Shown here in pieces: positions 1 to 9,716 of a stretch of 64,000 nucleotides of DNA. How positions within the stretch are numbered: the first letter of the stretch is position 1; the number at the start of each line of letters is the position of its first letter. The notes beneath the pieces are model-generated. The model did not search any database. It had not been told where the DNA came from and saw nothing but the letters and a program-made list of their open reading frames with translations. The DNA comes from Lanius collurio (taxonomy: Eukaryota > Chordata > Aves > Passeriformes > Laniidae): NCBI GenBank assembly GCA_020086605.1, contig JACBWW010000004.1:10027073-10091072 (forward strand). Reading direction: 5' to 3'. The position numbers and the translations under genes are program-made.

Positions 1-503
1 GAGAAGATAATGATGAATAGGGGAAAACATTTTAAGGAAAAAAAACCAGAAAATATACATTTCTGATGTGGGTTAGATGTGCCCTTAAATCTGACATAGC
101 ACCATTCAGATATGAAATCCTACATTATTTTATCTACAAATTGAGGCTTATGATTAAAGTCAATAGAAATTAAGTGTATGCAGTATATGAGTACACAGAT
201 GATGTTTACAGAAAGGCCACTTAAATCCCCTGAACAGAAAAGCAGTGGTAGGTACAAAACCCCCGCCTAATAATTTCATTACTGGCATCTGACACATAAA
301 TTGAAAGTGGAATCCAATACACTCTTTTGAATAGGTAAAAGATCATTGCATTACTGTGATGTACATTTTAAAATGTTATGTTTGAAAATTCTGTATTTAA
401 CACATGGAGAAATAGGTAAATATTATTTACTAGCTATAAAAAAATTAGTCTTTGATGGGATAGAACATGGGCTATTCAGTCAAATTCTCCTTCTCTGTAT
501 CAG
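1..503 (+). other. End of a SERPINA6 intron
   Basis: Intron sequence before the first visible SERPINA6 exon. No other exon, repeat or RNA gene is recognisable. The preceding large coding exon must lie before base 1. Confidence 0.75.
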
Positions 504-774
504 GCAGCTGGGAAAAGCCTTTTAAACCAGAGCATACTGAAGAAAGGGAGTTCTTTGTGGATGCTGAAACTACTGTGAAAGTCCCTATGATGCACCAGAT
601 GGGCACATTTGACTTCTATTTTGATGAGGAGCTGTCATGCACTGTGGTACGACTGCATTATAATGGGAGTGCTACTGCATTTCTGGTTCTGCCAGCAAAA
701 GGGGAAATGAAGCAGTTAGAGCAAACTCTGGACAAGGAAACCATCCAGAAATGGTCAGACCATCTCTTCCAGAG
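504..774 (+). CDS. SERPINA6: SERPINA6 coding exon (serpin s2C-s3C / helix region)
   Basis: Acceptor TATCAG before 504 and donor GTAATC after 774. It begins with the second base of a split Gly codon (G|GC AGC TGG), the conserved clade-A junction after the FKG motif. It encodes SWEKPF, EREFFVDAETT, VKVPMM and an N-G-S glycosylation sequon. The open frame continues upstream to an ATG at 467, but that part is intron. Confidence 0.92.
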
Positions 775-3508
775 GTAATCTTCTGCCACTCAGCTGCAAT
801 GGCACCTAATTTATAGCATTTCTTCTTTTTTTGGGAATGCAAACACTATGAACTTGGTGATTCTGGGAACTGAGCGGGTTATTTTTGGCTTGTGTGCCCT
901 AGCTCTAAAAATCTTGCAGCTAGTTGGTATTTAACTATTCTTTTGTTGATGACTGAGTGACTTGCTGCTCTTCCAACCAGAACAGAGACCATCCTGAATA
1001 ACAGGCCTAGATTGGTGTTTCTAAAATACTCCATGGACCAAACAGAATGGTCACAATTTTAAGCCAAATCTTCTGTACTGAGATTTCAGCTAGTGTGTTT
1101 CACCTCTCATATGTCACTGAGAGAGTGACTCAGGCATAAGTCTAAACCTTAAATAAAGCATAACTTACAGAGTTGGTAGCAGTGATTACAGACATGATAT
1201 GTTCTACACAATTATCTTGCAGCATACAGCTGATGTTAGATCAGGCAAGTGGTTAATAACACCAATAGTGGATATCCTGATTTTCTGGCATTTTGTTTTG
1301 AAACTCTAAAAATCTAATGAGTTTCTGTTAGCTTCAACCATCGACACCAACATCAGCTAATGCATTTTACAACCTTGTTTGTCTGGGAGAGGAGATCTTA
1401 GCAACAGAAGATGAGTAACATCAAGTTAATACATGCTTAATTTACCAAGCTCTGCCCTAATTCACAACTAATAAGGCTGTGCAGTTCACACCCATGTATC
1501 TCAGTGCATCATCACAGAAATACCAGCACAGTTAGTAAAAACATAATGGGTAGCAAACTGAATATGAGATAATAACATGATACCTCAAATATCTAAAATA
1601 AAAAATGTATCATTCTCAGCTGCAATATCAGGAAAATCCTTATCTAAATGAATTTGTGGTGCAAGGTCAGTCAGGACCAATATAGGAATAAGTTCTTCAT
1701 GGGAGAAACTGAGAGAACCAAATGGCAATTTCCATTCTACTGTTTTGTTGATGCCAGTGCTGATACACTTGATCCCATGCTCTTCTAGTGCACTGAGAAG
1801 TCACATGTGGGCTACAGCACTGCAGTCAGGGGCCCATCTGTTTTGCTATTCAACCCAAGCTGTCTCAGGGCAAAGCAGTGAAAGACTTGAGCTACTTAAA
1901 GGTTAATCACTGCTGTGGGTTACTTGGATGCTCCAAGGATCCCTGGAATGGGCATGAAAAAAAAAAATCCAACAGAAAGCATACTAAGCATGAACTGCCT
2001 ACAAACAGCTCGTAGTCAAAGGCAAACTTGATCATGGCCAGCCCAGAGGAGGAAGACAATTAGAGGACAGGGAACCCAAATGTGCAGGCAGCAGGAAACA
2101 GACCTTTCCTGGGGCCACGCCATATGCCCCAGTTATGTCAAAAATACTTATTTGATTTGAAATGTTGGGATTTGCCACACTTCTCCCCAAGCAGATTTTG
2201 TCAGGACTTCAGTTCTCCACCTTCCTTAGTGACATGGGCTGTCCCTTGTCCCTGCCTGTAAAGAGGGGCTCTTATTACTGTCCTACTTAGCAGAGTGCTC
2301 TCATATTTCCCTGAACTAAAACACCAGATAAATATCATTATGATTGTTACTATACTACTATTATTATTACTATTATAACTACAACTATTATTAAGAATGA
2401 TAGTGCTTGTATCACCATGAGAAGCACCAGCAATTGAACTAGTGCTTATTGTACATTCAGGGTCCAAACTCCTGGGATTTGACACTCATGGGAATTACAT
2501 AAATATCTCACCCTCCTTTGTGTTGGTGAAAAATCCTCTCATCAACCTCTATGTTTCTCTTCTACCTAACAGCTTTATGGACCTCTACTTCCCTAAATTT
2601 TCTATTTCTGGGAGCTATGAAATAAGTAACACACTTAGGAATATGGGAATTGTGGATGTGTTCACCAACCAAGCAGATCTCTCTGGCATCACTGGAACCC
2701 CAGGGCTGAAGGTTTCAAAAGTAAGTCTGTGGCTGTTGGCCCTTTCCTTTTTTTCACAACCATACAGGAAAACCCATCAGTGGTAGCATCCAGAAACACC
2801 AGGTAAACACAGCTCCCAGCTTCCTGGCTTGCCTGCAGCTGGGTCACCCAGGCCTCAGCCTGCAAGCTTACAAAAGGAGTTTGGCCCTCAGTGACACTAG
2901 AGATCAGATTAGATTGTTGCATGTCTATTTTTCCAAGAATGGTATTGGCCAAGATTTTTTGGGCAGTATCTGAAACATGAGAGGAGCATCAACCCCTGGC
3001 TCCTCAAGGAAAAGCACTAATGCTCCCAGGCACATGACAACCTGTCCTTCTCACCCAGGAGACTCAGTTTTGGAGGTGCAGACAAACAATTACAGGTGGA
3101 ACCTCTATCCTTCATCCATGGACCTTTTAAATGAGATTGCCATAGCTCCATCCAAGCCCTCATTTAAGCGGCTGTGACTACAATAGTACAGCTCTTCTGC
3201 CTCTACTCACTTCTCAGTGGGTCCCTCAAAGCAGGGCCTCTTTAAAAGGAGTCTGATTCATTTCTCAAGTGGCTGTTGACTGCCCAGAGTGACTCTATTT
3301 TCTTTTTTCCTAGGTTTTCCACAAGGCTTCTCTGGATGTTGATGAGAGAGGTACTGAAGCAGCAGCAGCAACTGCTGCTGGAATAATCACAGAGACTCCT
3401 CCTCCAACCATTGAGTTCAGCCATCCCTTCCTCATGATGATTTTTGATAGAGATACAAATAGCACACTCTTCATAGGAAAAATAGTTAACCCTACCCTCA
3501 CTAGCTGA
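504..3508 (+). CDS. SERPINA6: SERPINA6 (corticosteroid-binding globulin), 3' part: last three coding exons
   Basis: Plasma transport serpin for glucocorticoids and progesterone, secreted mainly by liver. Seen: exons 504-774, 2573-2720 and 3314-3508 with AG/GT borders, joining in frame (271, 148 and 195 bp; phases 1, 2, 0). The 271 and 148 bp sizes and the phases are those of clade-A serpin genes. Family identity: the segment after the GSW start of the first exon, the VKVPMM motif, LPAKGEMK and MGIVDVFTNQADLS align best, from memory, with human CBG, and the gene lies next to SERPINA10 in the same orientation as mammalian SERPINA6. The position of the mammalian steroid-anchoring Trp (human Trp371) is Asn in a Asn-Ser-Thr sequon, a replacement reported for bird and reptile CBG. 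The hinge GTEAAAAT looks inhibitor-like. The signal peptide and N-terminal half lie before base 1. SERPINA1-like paralogues are the main alternative; synteny and the Asn argue against them. Confidence 0.9.
2573..2720 (+). CDS. SERPINA6: SERPINA6 coding exon (148 bp)
   Basis: Acceptor CTAACAG, donor GTAAGT. It encodes MDLYFPKFSISGSYEI and the segment MGIVDVFTNQADLSGIT, ending phase 0 after VSK. 148 bp is the standard size of this exon in clade-A serpins. Confidence 0.92.
3314..3508 (+). CDS. SERPINA6: SERPINA6 terminal coding exon with reactive-centre loop
   Basis: Acceptor TTCCTAG before 3314, stop TGA at 3506-3508. It starts VFHKASLDVDERGTE. Ungapped alignment with alpha-1-antitrypsin puts P17 Glu at residue 11 of the exon and P1-P1' at Glu-Thr (Glu codon 3392-3394), followed by three prolines. 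The Asn that replaces mammalian CBG Trp371 is codon 3458-3460, inside Asn-Ser-Thr. It ends IVNPT plus three residues. Confidence 0.92.
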   Translation, partial: VFHKASLDVDERGTEAAAATAAGIITETPPPTIEFSHPFLMMIFDRDTNSTLFIGKIVNPTLTS

Positions 3509-3537
3509 AGTGACATGAATTTTGTTTGTTACTACTA

Positions 3538-3543
3538 ATTAAA
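3538..3543 (+). promoter_or_regulatory. Candidate SERPINA6 polyadenylation signal ATTAAA
   Basis: The common variant hexamer ATTAAA begins 30 bases after the stop codon, giving a very short 3' UTR typical of liver serpins. A T-rich stretch follows. The cleavage site itself cannot be seen. Confidence 0.55.
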
Positions 3544-3559
3544 GATGTGAAAATGCATG

Positions 3560-5480
3560 ATATGATTTATTTCCATTTGTAACAGCTCATATACGATTCT
3601 TTTTTAGTAAAAGTTTTTATTTTATGTCATCATCAAAAACTATTGCTATTGACCACAACACTTGCTGAAGAGGAGGGAAGAAATTGTTTTAAATTCATCT
3701 AGAAAATGAAGCCTTTTTTACTTGACTGTAAGACAAGGAAAGACCTAAACTTTGCCAGCATTTGGAGAGAAATGTTTATATTACAATGGAAGACTCCTGC
3801 TTAATACGACATAGTCAGCCAGAATAGCAGGTAAAATTATGAACATTCTTGCAAACAAAGCAGAACTGGTTGTCATTTACCCTAAGTAAATATGAGATGG
3901 GAAGAGTTGGATCAACATTGCAGGGTCACGAGAACCTGAAGCTTCTAATAGAGACAGCACCAGGAATGTGGAAAATCTGCCTTCAACAAAAAAAAACTTG
4001 CTTTCTGCACCAGAAACCTTTTATCATTCTTAGTAACAATCTAGCAGCAAATCCTCCTGACTTTCTTGCAGCTTAAAGGAGAGCAGGAAGATCAAATCTG
4101 CCTTGAATGTGAAGACTTTTACCACGTGTTGCCAATTTGACAGATTTAGATGGAGTTACTAACTTCTCACGCATGTATCCATCAGTGCTGAGGAGGATGT
4201 AGCTGAATGGGAAGGTGAGGTATTTGGATGGCAATTCCACAAGCCTATTGTCAGCTGAGATTTGTGGGAAATCTATAAGGAGGCTCTGGAAAATCAAAGA
4301 TCTTTCAAATGCTATACTTTTACAGCCAAAAATGTAAGTAAGGAGCACACAATAGCCAAATCAGCTGACCCAGGTAGGGGGTTCCAGGCACCAACATAGA
4401 GCACAGGGCAGCTTGATGTCTGACTGGGAACCAGAAATCAGTGGACCTGCTTTGGCAGCTGGTACCAGAATGGGTACAATTGGCCATGTTTTTCCTAAAG
4501 TTGTGGGGTTTGGAAGGAGATTAAATGGTGTCATGTCATTGGCAGTGACACTGGAAGCAGTCAAATGGCTCAGGAAGACAACATAGCCTCAGCAAGGTCT
4601 TGTGTGCCCTCTGCAAAATTAAGAGCAAATGTGATTTTATTAGTCTGGTGCAAAGCATTGTCTCCCATCTTGCAGTCTAAAGGAAAGCCCCCTTTCTTCT
4701 CTGTGTTTCTAGTAAGTACCCTCTGTTAACGCGATGCATAATGGTGTTTTTTGACTAAATACAGTCTCAGTATGGATGAATATATCAACAGCTCATAGCA
4801 TTGAAGGCAGGACTCAGAGTGGCAGAAATGCATGTTCTTTTCTGGCACCTTCCTGCACACTCCTCCCTCTGTTTGGGTGGCCTTGTGGCCCAACACTCAC
4901 ACAGCAGTAATTAACAAGGCCTCCTGCCTGACTGCAGGTTTCTCATCTCCCTGAGGTGCAGTTGCAGGGTGCAGCCTCAGTGGGGTCAGTCTCAGCTGTT
5001 ATCACTCCTACTGTTAAGTGCTGTTAAGCAATGGACATCCAGCAAAGCAACAGTAAAACCTTTAGGGGGTAGAGAGCTCAATGTGACAAGATCCTTATTT
5101 ATGTATTGAATTCCCTAGAGCTGCAGTTGAAAAATGCACATAATTGATTTTAGTAGGGTGATTCTGAGTTTACATCAAGAAGTGTAGAAGAAACAGAGGC
5201 CACAGATGCACTAAATAGTGCTCGCTCCCTTGTAAACCACTTTGCAGTAGATAAAGACATAAATGTAGAAATATGGCATAGTAGGAGGAAAGTTGTCCCC
5301 ATGTGGTTTTGGGAGAGGCTTGAAGAGAATTTCTCACATAAGGTAAATCAGCTTTTGCAGGCTGTTAATCCTTATTTTTGGAAGGAGATTCCTTCCTTTC
5401 CTACCCTTAGCATCTTGGTGCCCTCACACATATGCCCCCTTCACAAGCAGGATGCTGGAAATCTGTTTTCCTCTCAAATT
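3560..5480. other. Intergenic, nothing recognised
   Basis: AT-rich sequence downstream of SERPINA6 with only short chance open frames on both strands. No serpin motif, repeat family or RNA gene could be identified. Confidence 0.55.
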
Positions 5481-5489
5481 CCAGAGAAA

Positions 5490-6310
5490 AGAGCCCACAG
5501 GGCGGTAGGAGGGAGGCACAGGAGCAGATACGCTGCTGCGAAGAACTAGCACCTCACCGTTTGTGCTTCTCCTCTCACTGCATCTTTCATACGATCTCTC
5601 CGTGTTTGCCAAACGTGTTGGGAGGTTGCAGGGACAGTGAGCGGTGCCAGCCATGGGCGGACGGAGCGATGGTGATGAGCGGCGTCTGCCGTTCCCACAG
5701 GGCACTTCCCGTCAGTCAAGACCGGCGTCCAGGAGCCCTGTGCTAGACTTACTTCACCCGGCAATAGCTCCTGCTGTATTGACATCATGCTGTGATTTTC
5801 CACTGCAGGATTTGCCAGAGACAGCGCTAAGAAGAGGCAGGCACCACACTCAGCACAAAAGAGCAGCAGACAGCTTGCTCCCTGCCTACATCCATGCTGC
5901 GCTGTGCTGTTACGTGGCCCGTTCTCATCTCTCCCCCCCATCCACCAAATCCTACTCTTAATCCTGCTCTCGTTGCCGCAAGCAACAAAGCAGGTTTTCC
6001 TGACTACACTCACTCTCCTCATTTCCTCTCCGGACCAGCTCTTTTTCACAGCCTCCCACTCTCCCTCCTGCAGACTAACATTTCATCCCTCCCACTCGCC
6101 GGCACCGTTTGTTCGTGCAGGAGGGGAGCGCTGCCAGCTCAGCTGTGGCGCCAGCAGGTCCTCCTCTCTCCTTCCCAAAAAATGCAGGGCGGGAACAAAC
6201 AGGGTTCTCTGCCTTCCACAAACCGTCTTTGAGGGCACTCACAGCACAGTGAGGAAGGCCAAGCAGAAAGGCAGAGCTTGGGGTCACTGGGCTATCGCCA
6301 TTTGGTGTGA
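5490..6310. other. CpG-dense segment, island-like
   Basis: About 30 or more CpG dinucleotides lie in roughly 800 bases, especially at 5645-5735 and 6095-6145, while flanking kilobases have very few. Several overlapping open frames of 100-167 codons occur on both strands, as expected where stop-rich AT sequence gives way to GC-rich sequence. None matches a protein I recognise. It could be a promoter of an unannotated transcript, an enhancer, or a GC-rich remnant of an old insertion. Confidence 0.5.
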
Positions 6311-7145
6311 TAGGCAATGTGGGGATGTAAATGAGCCAGAGACATATCTCGGGGGCAATTAATGACCAGGTTCATTAGGCATTGCCACAGCTGACACAGG
6401 CATAAAGTGTAAGGGCAGAACTCACAGCTGTGCTTGTGGTGATGCCAGGTTTGAGTAACATGGTTGTCTCTTGGCCGAGTGCTAGTCCTGTTTCACTGAC
6501 TGCACCACAGGAACGCCCTCGGCTGCAGCCCAACAGCCTCCAAGTGCTCTGAGTGACACATCCCAAGACTGCAACAGCCTCCTGGGCTCACACTCTGATT
6601 GTTGAAGCAGGCACTTAGGGTTTTGCTCTTTTTGCACCATCACTAAGGCTGTACCTGGAGGTAGGGAGCAAAAAGTCTCCTCGCCCCGCACCCTTCAGCC
6701 TCCCTACAAACACGAGTCACAGGAAAAACTCCCTATATATTCTTCAGGCAGGTGTGATCTGATAGCTCTTGCCCAGCAGGAGGAAACACACAGGTCAGTA
6801 CAACCTCTAACTTCACAAATACAGCAGTGCTGTTGTTGCTTGTAATGCAGCGACCTGCTTTGTGTTAAACTAACAACACAGGCCTCGGGTCTCTGCACTT
6901 GTCAGGCTTTGCAAGGACCTGTCTGGGCCTGCCTGGGGTTTTGTTTCAGCTTCTTTTCTTGTAACAGTAACTAGCCAGCTACTGGTGCTATTACCTAATA
7001 ATAATAGTTCAATTTTTCCCTTAGGTTTGTATAATTGTAGACAGATATTTCTGTAATCAAGAGGTACTGAAAACAAGGAGTACTTCTGCACAGAATGAAG
7101 TGTCTGTGGCTCGAGAATGAAGGATGAAAGTGTACAGATATGGTA

Positions 7146-7240
7146 GGATGATAACAGGGGACTGGATAGTACAAGCACAGGATGATACTGGAGGGATGAT
7201 AACAGGGGACTGGATAGTACAAGTACAGGATGATACTGGA
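7146..7240. repeat. 48-bp tandem repeat, two copies
   Basis: Two near-identical head-to-tail 48-base units start with GGATGATAACAGGGGACTGG at 7146 and 7194 and differ at very few bases. The unit is a multiple of three, so one + frame stays open through both copies, but nothing suggests translation. Confidence 0.9.
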
Positions 7241-9535
7241 CACCTCAGAGCTATAAACATCTTACAGTGCTCCGTCACTAGTCATCAAAGCTTTGCAGAG
7301 TTAGGAGCTGGGTGAAACCAGTTTGGGGCATAACTAGCAGCAGGAGATTGAGTACACAGTGTATGTAAAACACAGCACAGGTACTGTGTCCAAGTGTACT
7401 GTGGACCTGGAACAATGAAGGAAAGCAAGGGAAAGAACACGTGAGCAAATGTGTAACAGCAATCCTAGGTAGAGCACAGAGGTTACCTCTGCCTCTTGTG
7501 CTCCTCCTGGCAAGGATGTGGCCACCCCTTCCCTTAGGGCTGAAGCCATCAACCTGAGGAATGAGTGGAACAGAGGAAGGATGAGCTAAGGATGAGCAAG
7601 AGAATATGGAAGGTACTAAAAAGCTTGCATATATAAATTTTAACTGTACATAATCTGAAGAGTAAGTTTTAGTATGTAACCAGGCTATTAATTCTTGGAT
7701 AAAACTGTTAAGATTTTAAAAATACTACCAATAAATTATCATCTTTGCATACAAGGCATGTTTTTCCATCATAATAAGATTTTCTATATAAGAAATTGGT
7801 AGGAATTCAAGTCACCTACTTTGTTACTTGGATGCAAAAAATATTGATAATATCAGCCAGTCCCCTTCACACCTGGGTAGAGATAAGGGACCAAACCACC
7901 CTATGGTTTTCTTGCTTCCTTAATGAAATATGATAACACCCTATCCAATGCAAGGTAACACAGCCTGCCAGCCATGGGAGGATGTTCCTGGAGGTTACTG
8001 AGAAGGGAAGAGGGGAAGAAGCTCATGAAATATGCAACAGACTCATGTGCTGTATCCAGAAAGGAAATGGTAAATCTTCCCTGGATGCCAGCTTCAGTAG
8101 TATTTGAAGCAGGAATACATCATGTGTTTACTCAAAAAAGCAATGTTTAACACAAGATCAGCGTCACTGAGTGATACCAGAGGTCCCTTCTCTCAGTGCC
8201 TGGTTGACAGTAGATGAAGAACTGAGGTTTTGGAAAGAAAACATCCCCCCATAACACCCCTTTGTAGTCAGTCAGTGATCTCTGCCAAGTGCTTCAAACC
8301 TTGTGGCAATGCTGGACAAAAGACAAAAGTTGGTGCAAACAGGGAGGAGGAATTAGAAGCAAGGAGACAGCCCTAGGTGGCAGTCCCAATTCTCCCCCAA
8401 AGACTCCCTGCCCTCCCATCAAGGCTGCTGCTGCATGTTGGGCCACAGGACATTCAGCTCTTTCCCACAGCTGAGTGGCAAGACCATGAGGAAGGCTGGG
8501 AAAGGGCCACATCACAGACGGGCAATGGGACACCCCCAGGCAGGAGGCTGATCCACAGCCCTGGGACCTTCTGGGTGACCTCTCTGGGGATAACAGGCCC
8601 AGAGCTCTGTTGAGGAGATCCAGAGACAGAATTTCAAACTGCTTTATAGTCCAGAAACCGAAGAAAGCAGCACAGAAGGCATCAGTAGGACTCCTTTTCC
8701 TGTGCCTCCTTATCTTATCTAGTATACTGATACTCTGTTACTCAATCACTAGATGTTTAGCAACTTGACCAAAAACACCTTTTTTTTTTCCCCTGGATAG
8801 CTATAAGAAATAAGATTTCATCATTATTTATTCAGTCTTATCTTCCGTAGCTGAGCCACTCACCTACAGACTAGTGGAAGGCATCAGCATGCCTCTACTC
8901 CCTGACAAAGGACAGCAGCTCACTGAGATGAGATGAAATCACAGCTAAAATCCCTAGTAGTTTTCTTTCTTTGTGGCTACATGGAAAAATTATTTTAAAA
9001 CAAATCTTCACAGCTGTAAATGACTGTCAATACTGTGACAGCAGCACAGAAGTTGCTGTGGCAAAATCCCTGTGTGCTCATTCCTATGTGTCAGAGTGCC
9101 CAGCCTCTGACCAGAAGTGATGCTGAAACATCCAGTGTTGTTGGTGTTGGGGCACTGAAAACCACCAGCATTTTTAAGGCCAGCTTGGTGCAGGCCCCAT
9201 GTGAATGTGGTTGTGCAGGTTATTGGTTGTAGGAGACAAGCATGAGAATCTGGTTTTGTTTGTCATTGCTCCCTAGGCAATCTGGGTATAATTCGAAGCA
9301 CTCATATTACAGCTTGATCTAGTTCTATCCATTATTTTATATCCCTGGGTTGGCTATGTTATTTACACAGAGAAGCTATTTGCTGAGAGATTATCAGGCT
9401 ACCTGCAGTGTTGAAATAGCTGGCTTCAAAGCACAGGAAATAACTATTTAACTAATTTAAAATGTTTGGCCACAGGTAAAGTCTAGCATGACTTCATAAT
9501 TGCGTAATATCTAAAACTTTAACAAAAGCTTGGGG
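7241..9535. other. Intergenic, nothing recognised
   Basis: No gene or repeat family identified. Bases 8370-8620 are GC-richer than their surroundings with overlapping short open frames on both strands, none recognisable. Confidence 0.5.
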
Positions 9536-9716
9536 ATTTTATTTTATTTTATTTTATTTTATTTTATTTTATTTTATTTTATTTTATTTTATTTTATTTT
9601 TTTTTTTATTTATACATCCTAGTAATGNCACTACCAATTTACAATTTTATTTTATTTTATTTTATTTTATTTTTTTTTTTATTTCATTTTATTTCATTTT
9701 GTTTCACTTTATTTCT
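9536..9716. repeat. (ATTTT)n microsatellite in two blocks, with one undetermined base between them
   Basis: Thirteen perfect ATTTT units at 9536-9600, then T-runs, then a second ATTTT block from about 9644 grading into ATTTC units to about 9716. The single N at 9628 lies between the blocks, so the repeat length is probably an assembly approximation. Confidence 0.95.

Noticed and set aside
467..503. In-frame ATG upstream of the first visible SERPINA6 exon
   Set aside because: It lies before the TATCAG acceptor at 503, in intron. The exon joins through a split Gly codon conserved in clade-A serpins.
5546..6049. 167-codon open frame on the - strand
   Set aside because: It sits in the CpG-dense segment where frames on both strands are open. 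No domain, splice sites or family resemblance.
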